From Ichthyophis bannanicus (taxonomy: Eukaryota; Chordata; Amphibia; Gymnophiona; Ichthyophiidae), in the NCBI GenBank assembly GCA_033557465.1, contig CM066041.1:153301532-153365531 (forward strand): a stretch of 64,000 nt of DNA, given 5' to 3'. Below are positions 30,318-39,640 of the stretch, in pieces; position 1 is the stretch's first letter; each line of letters starts with the position of its first letter. The position numbers and the translations under genes are program-made. Below the pieces are notes generated by a model. That model saw only the letters and a list, made by a program, of their open reading frames with translations. It was not told the DNA's origin and ran no database searches.

Positions 30318-30962
30318 CAAAATTCACCAATGGAAACACTAATTCTATATGCTGTAAATGTTTCACTTCTCATTGCGGTGAGGTCTCAGACAAATTTTTA
30401 GCACTTTGTCATGAACTGAACACCAGTCCTTATGTAGTGCTTCCTTTGCATCAATGACCTTCTACCTTGACTCCTATTTTAAAGAGTCTTTCTTAAGCTC
30501 ATATGCAGCTAATCTTTCTTAATCACAGTGTCTCACTTTTTTTGTCTTATAAATTAGTAGTTAAACTCAGTGAAAAACTTTTACTGTTGTTCCTCATTTA
30601 GTCCCATATTTATTACAACTGAAAAAGTGAACACTTAGCTCATATGATGCTGAAGTTCTTAACTGCAGTGTCTATCTTTTAGTCAATCCCAAAAGATAGA
30701 CACTGCAATAAAGAACTTCAGCCTCATATGAGCTAAGTGTTCACTTTTTCAGTCATTGATGCAAAGGAAGCACTACGTAAGGACTGCTGTTCAGTTCATG
30801 ACAAAGTGATAAAAATTTGTCTGAGACCTCACCGCAATGAGAAGTGAAACACTTACAGCATATATAATTAGTGTTTCCACTGGTGATTTTTGAGCGTGAG
30901 AAACCAATTGGTATTATTAGCAATACTCGCTCTGAAACGTGACCAATCTTTATTTGTTTTGC
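30318..30962. repeat. Long palindromic (foldback) insertion with 13-bp target duplication
   Basis: Left arm 30318-30460 (aaaattcaccaatggaaaca and onwards) is the inverted copy of right arm 30752-30893. A second pair, 30620-30683 and 30689-30749, forms the inner stem around agtcaatccc. About 160 bp (30461-30619) interrupts the left arm only. The whole is flanked by ccaaactcaatct at 30305-30317 and 30963-30975. The host sequence resumes as DIRS#5 RNase H on both sides. No coding frame is seen. Confidence 0.8.
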
Positions 30963-31682
30963 CCAAACTCAATCTGGCAATTGCAGTGGCATTCCCACAG
31001 CCAGATATTCCAGCCACAACCACCAGAGTAGCTGTGTGCGGACTGGCCAGGGACAGATGAGCATCGTTGACAAATGGCTGCTGCTGTGGAGACCACCTGG
31101 AGAGAAGGGCCCTCTGAAGGAGCCGCATATGGAACCGAGCCTAAGCACCGCCGCCATGGACCCCCAAAGCTGTAGACAGGACTGCGCTGCAGATGCCTTC
31201 ATCCACAGGAAACTCCGGACCTGGCTTTGGAGTTTCTGTGCTCTCTCCTCAGGCAGAACTATACCTGCTGTGGTGTCAAAATGAGCCCCTAGGTAGACTA
31301 GGTCTCGGACCGGCTCGATCTTGCTCTTGGCAAAGTTTACACAGCCGGGGTGCTGCAGGAACACCACCACCTTCTGGGTGGCCACCACGTCCTCAGCCCT
31401 AGACTTTGCTGGGATCAGCCAATCATCCAGGTAAGGGTGCACCAGGACCTCTTCCTGCCGCAGGACCACTGCTGCGTTTGCCATCACTTTGGTGAACGTG
31501 CGAGGAGGGGTGGCCAACCCAAAAGGCAGTGCCTGAAACTGAAAGTGCCCCATGGGGACTGCAAACCGCAGGAACTGCTGATCTTCTGGCCAAATTGGGA
31601 TATGGAGATACGCTTCCGTGAAGTCCAACACAGTTAGATACTCCACTGGCCTCACGGTGAGAATCATCGAGCATAGCAAAGG

Positions 31683-31963
31683 GAGCATAGCAAAGGGAGG
31701 ATGTGGCCTAGTGGTTAGGACAAGGAGGGCCGGGGGTTCAAGTCCCACCTGGGGACAGCAATCTCAGGCCAGAGGGACTGGGATTTCTAGTCCTATAGGC
31801 ACTCCTTGTGGTCTTGGGCAAGCCACTTAACCCTCCATTGCCCATGTTCCCTGTACATATTAGCGTATGTGTGTCATATCCCTTCATGTTAAATGTATCT
31901 CCCAATTGACCGCTTTGACCCGGTGAAAAGCGGGATATAAATACAGCTAAATAAATAAATCTC
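31683..31963 (+). repeat. tRNA-derived SINE with L2-like tail
   Basis: The head has tggcctagtggttaggac (A box) and gggttcaagtccca (B box). The body has cttgggcaagccacttaaccctccattgcc. The tail has ccgctttgacccggtgaaaagcgggatataaat-like sequence and (aaat)n, resembling L2 3' ends. It sits in the RT of DIRS#5. A 15-bp tandem doubling (gcatagcaaagggag) lies just left of it. Confidence 0.8.
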
Positions 31964-32080
31964 CATACGAAAGCGTGGCACCCTCAAGGCCTTGTTGACC
32001 TGCTTGAGATCCAGAATGAGCCAAAACGAACCTTCCTTCTTTGGTATCACAATATAAATCAAGTATCGAACTGATCCGCA

Positions 32081-32638
32081 TTAGTCTGGAGGAACAGGCA
32101 CCACTGCCTTCAGGTCCAGGAGATGCTGCAGCATCTCCTGCACTGCCCACTGCTTTGATGGAGCCTTGCAGGGCAACATCACAAATGCTTTGGCCAGGAA
32201 GCACGCAAAATTTAGCGAATACCACTTGTGAATGATCTCCAGCATACACTGGTTGGTGGTAACTGGGCAGTCCAGGTGGGATAGAACTGTTGCAGCCCAC
32301 CTTCTACCGGCACTATCTCTGCCTCGCTTCATTGGGGCTTTTTTAGCGGAGGCCGCAGGAGGGAAGAATACCCTCTGCCGGCCCGTCAGTATCCCCGAAA
32401 GGGCTGGCCCTAAAGGAGTACCGACTCCGCTGATAGCAGCAAAGCAGGCTGAGTGGAACTCCCTATAATCTCTAGACTGACCCCTAGGGGTAGCCCCCAG
32501 CTTAGGCATTCTCAGCTGGTTCACTGGCAGCTTCGCCTTCTTTGTGTTCCCAAGGTCTTTAACTATCTTGTCTAGGGCTTCCCCCAAGCCACTTCCCTTT
32601 TTGACACATTTTTCAGAGGAATTGCAAACTCCAAGCAA
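32081..32638 (-). pseudogene. Gag C-terminus and RT start of DIRS#5
   Basis: The open stretch includes G-L-G-E-A-L-D-K-I-V-K-D-L-G, aligning with D-L-D-K-L-V-K-D-L-R of DIRS#1 gag, then A-T-V-L-S-H-L-D-C-P-V-T-T-N-Q, aligning with the region just before RT in #1. In this copy the gag and RT frames appear fused by an indel. It begins at the left junction of the L2 insertion. Confidence 0.7.
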
Positions 32639-33039
32639 GGATTCATCATGATTTTCCTGGACATCTCCGCCGCCTTTGATTCAATAAAACACCTTTCACT
32701 TATAACCAGACTACAGGAAATTGGCCTCATCGGTAAAACTCTGGAATGGTTCAAATCTTATCTCACTGATAGAGAACAACAAGTCAGAGTGGGCACACAA
32801 CTATCAAACACCTTCAAACAATGAAAAGGCATACCACAGGACTCCGCACTCTCTGCCCTTCAACCCATATGCTCAATACTAAGAACATTCCAAGTACGTT
32901 ACAATCTATATGCCGATGATATTATGTTTTTCACCCCATTCCCAGACTTCTCAAATATAATAGCCTGCTATACTGTGGTCACACAAGAACTCGCAAACGT
33001 GAACCTGGCAGTTAATACCAGCAAATCTAAAGTAATCAT

Positions 33040-34278
33040 AAGAACATCAGAAATGCCATACTGGGTCAAACCAAGGTCCATCAAGCCAGGTATATTATTT
33101 CCAACAGTGGCCAATCCAGGTCACAAGAACTTAGCAGATTCCCAAAAAGACACACAGGTTCCATAATGCTTGTACTAGGGCAAGCAGTGGATTACCTGGG
33201 TCTTCTTTAATAAGCGGTATATAAATCGGATAAATAAATAAATGGCTTATGGACTTTTCCTCCAGGAACTTATCCAAACCTTTTTTAAACCCAGCTACAC
33301 TAACTACTTTTACTTGATCCTTCGGTAACAAATTCAAGAACCAATCTAATATTTTCTCTTATTAGTCTTAAACAGGTTACACTGTAGCTTCATTGCATGT
33401 TCCCTAGTCTTTCTACTTTTTGATGGCATAAATAATCGATTTATGTTTACCTGTTCCACTCCATTCATTAATTTATAGACCTCTGTCATATCTCCCCTCA
33501 GCCATCTCTTTTCCATATTGAAAAGCCCTAACCTTTTAAGCCTCTCCTTACAGGGGTATCCTTCCATCCCTGTACCATTTTGGTGGCTCTTCTCTGTATC
33601 TTTTCTAATTCCGCTATATCCTTTTTAAGATACAGTGACCAGAATTGTACACAATATTCAAGGTGTGGTCGCACCACGGAACAATACAGAGGCATTATAA
33701 TATCCTTTGTCTTATTCTCCATTCCTTTCCTTATGATTCCTGGCATTTTTTTTTTTTGCCTTCTTGTCTGCCGCTGCACACTGGGCAGAGGATTTCAATG
33801 TGTTATCCATGATGACGCCTTAATCTTTTTCCTGGGTGGTGGTTCCTAATGTGGAACCTTGCATCATGTAACCATAGTTTGGGTTGTTCTTTCCTAGGTG
33901 CATAACTTTGCACTTGTCCACATTAAATTTCATCTGCCATTTGAACATCCAGTCTTCCAATTTATCAAGATCCTCTTGTAATTTTTCACAATCCTCCTGG
34001 GTTTTAACAACTTTTAATAATTTTGTGCCATCTGTAAATTTGACTACTTCATGCGTTATTCCCATTTCCAGGTTATTTACGAATATGTTAAAAAGCAGCG
34101 GGCCCAGCACAGATCCCTAGGGTATTCCACTATTCATCTTTCTCCATTAGGAAATTTGGCCATTTAGCCCTACCCTCTTGCTTTCTGTCTTTTAAACAGT
34201 TCCTGATCCACAATAGTTAGTACACTGCCTCCTATCCCATGACTTTTTAACTTCGCCAAGAATCTCTCATGAGTCTCT
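33040..34278 (-). mobile_element. CR1 LINE fragment nested in L2
   Basis: On the minus strand it encodes RT parts: G-P-L-L-F-N-I-F-V-N-N-L-E and K-C-K-V-M-H-L-G (34110-33820), G-I-I-R-K-G-M-E-N-K-T and R-P-H-L-E-Y-C-V-Q-F-W (33779-33528), then R-L-R-G-D-M-like and F-K-T-N-K-R-K-Y-like parts (33567-33346), with several frameshifts. The 3' end lies at 33040 with the sequence aagaacatcagaaatgccat. It is 5'-truncated. Confidence 0.85.
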
Positions 34279-34525
34279 AGTAGCACGAGATCCAGACTTC
34301 ACCTCCCACTATTAATAAAAATCAACCATACTGAGTTAACAGTCAAAACTGAAGTCAAATATTTAGGCATCACTTTCGACCAGAACCTTAACATGCTCGC
34401 ACACATAAAGAAAATAGCTAACACAGCATACATAAAGATGAGAACGCTATAAAACATACGGCTGCTATTGGATCACGACGACTTCAGAACAGTCTTTCAG
34501 ATCATTATCACATCACTCTTAGACT

Positions 34526-34915
34526 ATGGCTACATACTATATCAAGGTCTACCTAAAGAAGCTCTATAGCCCTTACAGATGGCACATAACTGCTGTCGGA
34601 ATACTAGTTAGCGCATCCAGATCACAGCATATCACACCTGTCCTGAAACAGCTCCACTGGCTAACCATACCATTCAGAGCAAAACATAAAAATGTTACTA
34701 CTACATTCAAGATATTACATGACCAATCTGCTACCTGCCTCAAGGCATCAGTAAACAAAGCTCCGGAACACAGAGCAAGAGGGACTATCAACCAGAACCT
34801 GGTCACCATACCTACAGACAAAATAAAGTTTAAACAACAAACCAGCAACAGAGCCTTCTCACTCCTCGCTCCATCATTATGGAACTCACTTCCCGAACCC
34901 ATTCGATCAGTCTAA
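34526..34915 (+). pseudogene. L2 RT C-terminal part
   Basis: An open stretch of 129 codons with I-T-P-V-L-K-Q-L-H-W-L-T-I-P and N-R-A-F-S-L-L-A-P-S-L-W-N-S-L-P-E-P-I-R, the conserved C-terminal block of L2 ORF2. The corresponding block of the other L2 is at 52434-52700. Confidence 0.75.
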
Positions 34916-35282
34916 ACAATAAAAGACCTATGGAAAAGGCTTAAAACGCAACTCTTTAGTGAGCACTATGGACTGGACACTAACACAAAGTACCACATTT
35001 CCCTCACCTAATATGTACCAACAAACTTTCTCTAGTCTGAGTGCAGTGGCCTACAACCCTATGTCAAATCCAAGTTCTACATATCATATGCCCCTGTAAA
35101 CACTTAACTCTCCTGAACTACAGTTGCACTGTTTTATATATCTCCTGTTAACTTCAAGTTGTACCTAACCTATATTTTATGTAAAACAAATTCGCTAGAA
35201 TTATGACAATGCTGTTCTATGTAAACCGCTTTGACTGCAGAAAAGCAGTATATAAAAACTGTAAAATAAATAAACAAACTTG

Positions 35283-35918
35283 CCCTTATAGGGAAGCTTA
35301 CTTAGCCTGGACTTAGACGAAACATCTGACACCAAGTTTCGCAACCACAGAAAATGTCTGGCTGCAGTAACAGAGGCCATGGACTTGGCCGATGTCCAAA
35401 CCACATCAAAAAAGGCATCTGTCAGATATGTTGAAGCCAATTCCAGCTTCATTGCTGCTGGGTTTCCTCCAAAGGGAGCTCTGCTTGTGGCAGACTCTGC
35501 ACTCACTGAATGGAGATTCTGGAAACACAGGCCTCACAGCTCGCAGCCTGGAGATTGAGGGCACACGGGTCAAATGCCTGCTTGAGGAACGAGCTTGCAA
35601 TCTTGCAAATCCTTTAGGGCTGCACTTCCCTCTACAGCGATAGTGGTCTTTTTGGTCACGGCCAAGACCAGTGCATCCACCTTTGGCATCCTCAGGAGCT
35701 CCTTTTACTCCTGCGGGATAGGATACAACTGAGACAGTGCCTTGCCGCCTCTGAGACCAGCCTCAAACACCTCCCATTCTTCCTCAATCATTTTCTTAAT
35801 CATTCTATGTACTAGGAAGGCATTCTGGGCCTGCTTGAACCTTTGTAACAAGAGGTCCTCAAAGGGTTCTTCTGCCACTGCAGGAGCAGCCACAATATTT
35901 AGAGCGACCAGCGAATTA
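35283..35918 (-). pseudogene. Gag middle part of DIRS#5
   Basis: 35918-35705 reads L-N-S-L-V-A-L-N and M-I-K-K-M-I-E-E-E-W-E-V-F-E-A-G-L-R-G, aligning with M-L-N-L-T-T-Q and D-K-M-I-Q-D-E-W-D-H-P-E-A-G-L-R-G of DIRS#1. 35506-35283 reads V-S-S-K-S-R-L-S-K-L-P-Y-K-G-K-F. It lies between the L2 and DIRS#3 insertions. Confidence 0.8.
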
Positions 35919-36186
35919 AGCACAGTTACTTACCTGTAACAGGTGATCTCTGGGAACAGCAGGAATTAGTTCTCACATATGGGTACGTCGGTACCGACGG
36001 AGCCTGCGCGGGAAAGCTCCCCAGCTTCCCAGAAGGAAGCTTTTGGGGCCTCCCACTGCACATGCGCGCTGCCTTCCCGCCTTCCTGACCAGCTCTCCTC
36101 AGTTCGAGTTTATAGCTGAGACAATAGAGAGAGGAAAGGAAGATAGATAGAGGATACAACTCCTAGGGGAGGTGGGTGGGTTGTGA

Positions 36187-36285
36187 GGACTAATTCCTGC
36201 TGTTCCCAGAGATCACCTGTTACAGGTAAGTAACTGTGCTATCTCCAGGAACAAGCAGGAATAAGTCCTCACATATGGGGACTCC
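36187..36285. repeat. ICR of DIRS#3
   Basis: 36187-36240 is the reverse complement of the left end (35919-35972). 36241-36285 is the reverse complement of the right end. acctgttacaggt (36215-36227) mirrors 35932-35944. Confidence 0.92.
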
Positions 36286-36377
36286 CTAGCTAAGATGCCT
36301 GGGAGATCCCGTTCCAAGGGTTCGCCATCTTCGTATGGATCTCAGGCATCCATTCTGGGAAGGTGGGCAGGAGTTGT

Positions 36378-39251
36378 TCAAGTATGGAACAGGTGTTTGA
36401 GGACAGCCTGACCAAACAAGGCATCCCGGCGGGAGTCCTTGTCCAAACAGTAATGGACTGTGAAGGTATGAACCGAGGCCCAGGTGGCGGCTCGACAGAT
36501 CTGATCTATGGATACAGAGTGAAGATGAGCCATAGAAGTGGCCATGGCTCTCACATTGTGAGCTGTGACATGGCCTTCCAGAGAAATGTTTTTACTCTGG
36601 TAAGCAAAGGAAATACACTGAGCAATCCAATTGGAAAGTGTACGTTTGGAGACTGGAAGTCCCAAATGAGAAGGATCAAAAGCCACGAAAAGCTGGGAAG
36701 ACTTTCGATGTGGCTGAGTCCTGTTGAGGTAAAAGGCAAGAGCTCTTTTACAATCTAAAGTATGAAGGTTCCTCTCTGCACTGGATGCATGAGGAGCTGG
36801 AAAAAAGACAGGTAGATATACCTCCTGATTAAGATGAAAAGGCGAGACCACTTTGGGCATAAAGTGGCGATTCGTCCTAAGGACCACCTTATCATGATGA
36901 AACCTGGTATAAGGTGGATGAGCCACCAAGGCTTGTAGTTCACTGATGCGGTGAGCCGAAGTGACTGCAATAAGGAAAAGGACCTTCCAGGAAAGAAATT
37001 TCAAGGAGGTAGAAACCAACGGTTCAAAAGGTGGCTTCATAAGCTGACCCAGAACTAGGTTCAAGTCCCATGCTACCGGAGGAGGTCGGATGGGAGGCTT
37101 AGTTAGGGTCAGGTCTCTCATGAATCTTGCAACAAGCGGATGAGAGGAGACGGGTTGTCCATTTATAGGTTTTAAGGATGCTGCAATAGCACTCAAATGG
37201 ACTCTTACTGAATTTGTCTTAAGGCCTGCATTAGAAAGATGCAGGAGATAGTCTAGTAGAGAATTCAAAGGAAGTGCTAGAGGGTCAAGACCCTGTTGAG
37301 CACACCAAATGGAAAAGCGTTTCCATTTGAAAGCATAGGAACGCCTCGTGGAGGGTTTCCTAGAGGCATGAAGGATATCTTTCACTAGTTGAGAAAGATT
37401 GAAGTCATGAAGGCTTAGGCCTTCAGTAACCAAGCTCTGAGGTGTAGGGACTTGGGGTTTGGGTGCCACAAAGTCCCCTCCTCCTGAGACAGAAGGTCTG
37501 GCGCAGCTCCCAGGTCCAGAGAAGGTCCCTGGGAGAGATGCAGAAGTAGAGGGAACCACACTTGGCGTGGCCAGCGTGGAGCTATGAGGATCATCGATCC
37601 GTGATCCCTCTGGAGTTTGAACAGAGTCTTGGAAATCAAAGGAATGGGTGGAAAGGCATATAGGAATTCCTGACCCCAATGCAGGAGAAAGGCGTTGTTG
37701 GCCTGAGCTCCCTGACATGGAGTCCTGGAACAGAACCGGGGAAGTTTGGCATTCCACGGACTTGCAAAGAGGTCTATGTCCGGGGTTCCCCATTCCTGAA
37801 AGATTCTGCCTATCTGGTCCATATGTAGGGACCATTCGTTTGGAAGCAGAACTCGACTGAGTCTGTCTGCCCGAGAGTTTTGAACCCCTGGAAGATATAC
37901 TGCCAAAAGATGAATTTGATGCTCTCTGGCGAAGGCCCATAATCTGAGAGCTTCGTTGCACAGCGACAGAGAGCCTGTCCCTCCTTGTTTGTTTACGTAG
38001 AACATGGCCACCTGATTGTCTGTCTGAACTAGGACGGTCAGGTTGACAAGGAGGGTATGGAAGACTTTGAGGGCAAAGAAGATTGCTCGCAGTTCCAGGA
38101 GGTTGATGTGAAGGGTGGTCTCCTGTGGAGACCAAGTACCCTGAGTGGAGAGGGATTGTAGATGGGCTCCCCACCCTGTTTGGGAGGCATCTGTTGTGAG
38201 GGTTGCTTGGGGCAACAAAAGTTGGAAGGGGGCCCCCAACAACAGATTCTTGGTGGACATCCACCATTGGAGGGACCAAAACAGACGCCTTGAGGTGATG
38301 ATTTGGTCGGAGAGCGCTCCTGATGCTTGAGTCCACTGGGTGGCCAAGGTCCATTGAGCTGCTCTCATGTGAAGATGAGCGTAGGGCACCACGTGAACCG
38401 TGGAGGCCATGTGGCCCAGAAGTCGCAGCATTTCTCTGGCTGTCAAGTGACTGCTGGACTGAGCTTGGGAGGCCAAGCACACCAGACGTTGGCCCCGGAC
38501 TTGAGGTAGGTAGGCCCTTGCAGTGGTGGTGTCCAACTGGGCCCCTATGAATTCCAGAGACTGAGTAGGGATAAGTTGAGATTTGGGAAGGTTTATCACC
38601 AGTCCCAAATACTGCAGAATGTGCCTTGTGCGGTCCAGAGAAATCTGGGCCTCTGACTGAGATGGAGCTCGGATGAGCCAGTCGTCCAGATATGGGAATA
38701 CAAAAATTCCCAGACCTCTTAGAAATGTGGCAACAACTGCCATGCATTTGGTGAACACTCTTGGAGCAGAGGCCAGACCGAAGGGAAGTACTCTGTACTG
38801 GAAATGTTTTCCCTGAAACAGAAATCTTAGATATTTTCTGTGGGATGGGTGGATGAGTATATGTGTGTACGCATCCTTGAGATCTAGAGAACAAAGCCAA
38901 TCCTGACTCTGAAGGTATGGAAGGAGAATGCCTAGAGAAAGCATTTTGAATTTCTCCTTGTACAGAAATTTGTACAATTCTCTCAGATCTAGGATAGGTC
39001 TGAATCCCCCTGTCTTCTTTGGTATGAGAAAATAAGGGGAGTAGAATCCTGTCCCTTGTTGAAGGAGAGGAACCTCTTCTATTGCCCCTTGGGCAAGGAG
39101 AGAAGAGACTTCCTGATCCAACAGGCCCAGGAGAGATGGGGGAGAATTGAAGTGCCTCACCATGGTATGTGGAGGAAGGTTGGAAAAATGAAATTTGTAG
39201 CCCTCTCTGATGATAGAGAGGGTCCATTGCTCTGATGTAATTTGCCCCCAT
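36378..39251 (-). CDS. DIRS tyrosine recombinase with long upstream overlapping frame (DIRS#3)
   Basis: The frame is open for 957 codons. The recombinase proper is the last 400 or so residues: core-binding part from S-R-K-P-S-T-R-R-S-Y, box I S-A-H-R-I-S-E-L, H-N-V-R near 898 and the H-Y nucleophile near 934. All catalytic residues are present. The first 550 or so residues are Ser/Pro/His/Arg-rich, show no domain and overlap RT-RNase H-methyltransferase in another frame. DIRS elements elsewhere are known to have YR and RT frames that overlap extensively. Whether the overlapped part is translated is unknown; an internal start nearer the core-binding domain is possible. Confidence 0.85.
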   Translation of the reverse strand: MGANYIRAMDPLYHQRGLQISFFQPSSTYHGEALQFSPISPGPVGSGSLFSPCPRGNRRGSSPSTRDRILLPLFSHTKEDRGIQTYPRSERIVQISVQGEIQNAFSRHSPSIPSESGLALFSRSQGCVHTYTHPPIPQKISKISVSGKTFPVQSTSLRSGLCSKSVHQMHGSCCHISKRSGNFCIPISGRLAHPSSISVRGPDFSGPHKAHSAVFGTGDKPSQISTYPYSVSGIHRGPVGHHHCKGLPTSSPGPTSGVLGLPSSVQQSLDSQRNAATSGPHGLHGSRGALRSSSHESSSMDLGHPVDSSIRSALRPNHHLKASVLVPPMVDVHQESVVGGPLPTFVAPSNPHNRCLPNRVGSPSTIPLHSGYLVSTGDHPSHQPPGTASNLLCPQSLPYPPCQPDRPSSDRQSGGHVLRKQTRRDRLSVAVQRSSQIMGLRQRASNSSFGSISSRGSKLSGRQTQSSSASKRMVPTYGPDRQNLSGMGNPGHRPLCKSVECQTSPVLFQDSMSGSSGQQRLSPALGSGIPICLSTHSFDFQDSVQTPEGSRIDDPHSSTLATPSVVPSTSASLPGTFSGPGSCARPSVSGGGDFVAPKPQVPTPQSLVTEGLSLHDFNLSQLVKDILHASRKPSTRRSYAFKWKRFSIWCAQQGLDPLALPLNSLLDYLLHLSNAGLKTNSVRVHLSAIAASLKPINGQPVSSHPLVARFMRDLTLTKPPIRPPPVAWDLNLVLGQLMKPPFEPLVSTSLKFLSWKVLFLIAVTSAHRISELQALVAHPPYTRFHHDKVVLRTNRHFMPKVVSPFHLNQEVYLPVFFPAPHASSAERNLHTLDCKRALAFYLNRTQPHRKSSQLFVAFDPSHLGLPVSKRTLSNWIAQCISFAYQSKNISLEGHVTAHNVRAMATSMAHLHSVSIDQICRAATWASVHTFTVHYCLDKDSRRDALFGQAVLKHLFHT

Positions 39252-39640
39252 CTGGGAGCAAAGTGAGCTAACCTTCCGGGAATGGTGAGGGGCTCTGGTT
39301 GTTCTAGAGCCAGAAATGTTAAGTTCTCTAGGGGCAAGTCAAAACCCCTGAGGGGGTTGAGCCTGCTGAGGAGTGGCAGACGCTGCAGGCTTTGACCTTG
39401 CCTGTTTAGGTTGCTGACGTTTAGCAGCAAAGCGAGGCTGAGAAGATTGTTGGCCAGTATTTGTGGAAAATCTGGCCTTTTTGTAGTAAGGCCTCTTGAA
39501 AGACTTTTTCTTGGCAGGAGTAGAGGTAGACTTAGAAAGTCTATCCAATGTAGCATTTTCTGCGTCCATTTGAGTGGCTTTAATTTGCCAGTCTTTACCA
39601 AATAAGTTCTCACCTGTACAGGGCAGATTCCGTAAGCCAT
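37415..39640 (-). CDS. RT / RNase H / Dam-like methyltransferase (DIRS#3), intact
   Basis: 741 codons without lesion. RT: F-L-I-P-K-K-T-G-G-F-R-P-I-L-D-L-R near 205, S-L-D-L-K-D-A-Y near 252, L-P-F-G-L-A-S-A-P near 285, Y-L-D-D-W near 317. RNase H: L-T-T-D-A-S near 482, L-E-L-R-A-I near 515, Q-T-D-N-Q-V-A near 541. Methyltransferase: D-I-D-L-F-A-S near 625, Y-A-F-P-P near 660 and I-A-P-R-W-P near 683. It would make DIRS cDNA and remove template RNA; the Dam-like domain has no settled role. It overlaps gag at the 5' end and the long YR frame downstream. Confidence 0.92.
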   Translation of the reverse strand: MAYGICPVQVRTYLVKTGKLKPLKWTQKMLHWIDFLSLPLLLPRKSLSRGLTTKRPDFPQILANNLLSLALLLNVSNLNRQGQSLQRLPLLSRLNPLRGFDLPLENLTFLALEQPEPLTIPGRLAHFAPRWGQITSEQWTLSIIREGYKFHFSNLPPHTMVRHFNSPPSLLGLLDQEVSSLLAQGAIEEVPLLQQGTGFYSPYFLIPKKTGGFRPILDLRELYKFLYKEKFKMLSLGILLPYLQSQDWLCSLDLKDAYTHILIHPSHRKYLRFLFQGKHFQYRVLPFGLASAPRVFTKCMAVVATFLRGLGIFVFPYLDDWLIRAPSQSEAQISLDRTRHILQYLGLVINLPKSQLIPTQSLEFIGAQLDTTTARAYLPQVRGQRLVCLASQAQSSSHLTAREMLRLLGHMASTVHVVPYAHLHMRAAQWTLATQWTQASGALSDQIITSRRLFWSLQWWMSTKNLLLGAPFQLLLPQATLTTDASQTGWGAHLQSLSTQGTWSPQETTLHINLLELRAIFFALKVFHTLLVNLTVLVQTDNQVAMFYVNKQGGTGSLSLCNEALRLWAFAREHQIHLLAVYLPGVQNSRADRLSRVLLPNEWSLHMDQIGRIFQEWGTPDIDLFASPWNAKLPRFCSRTPCQGAQANNAFLLHWGQEFLYAFPPIPLISKTLFKLQRDHGSMILIAPRWPRQVWFPLLLHLSQGPSLDLGAAPDLLSQEEGTLWHPNPKSLHLRAWLLKA

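Larger units (their letters stand above)
29527..32300 (-). pseudogene. RT / RNase H / methyltransferase of DIRS#5, decayed and interrupted
   Basis: Pieces from 5' to 3' on the minus strand: 32300-31967 (region before the fingers), then a SINE, then 31680-30969 with L-D-F-T-E-A-Y-L-H-I-P-I-W, L-P-F-G-L-A-T-P-P, catalytic Y-L-D-D-W and A-V-G-M-P-L-Q-L-P-D. A foldback insertion follows, then RNase H (T-D-A-S region, 30304-29984) and 29868-29527 with the methyltransferase block M-F-F-P-P-W-P-F and L-V-A-P-D-W-P-H. Multiple frameshifts are present. Confidence 0.82.
32643..35276 (+). mobile_element. L2-type LINE, 5'-truncated, split by CR1
   Basis: Segment 1 (32643-33039) encodes L2 RT blocks (I-F-L-D-I-S-A-A-F-D-S-I, then Y-A-D-D-I at about 32910) with one stop. 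Segment 2 (about 34279-35276) encodes the RT C-terminal part and ends with gtaaaccgctttgactgcag and (aaat)n. It is inserted in gag of DIRS#5 with a probable 6-bp duplication caaact (about 32624 and 35274). Confidence 0.8.
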
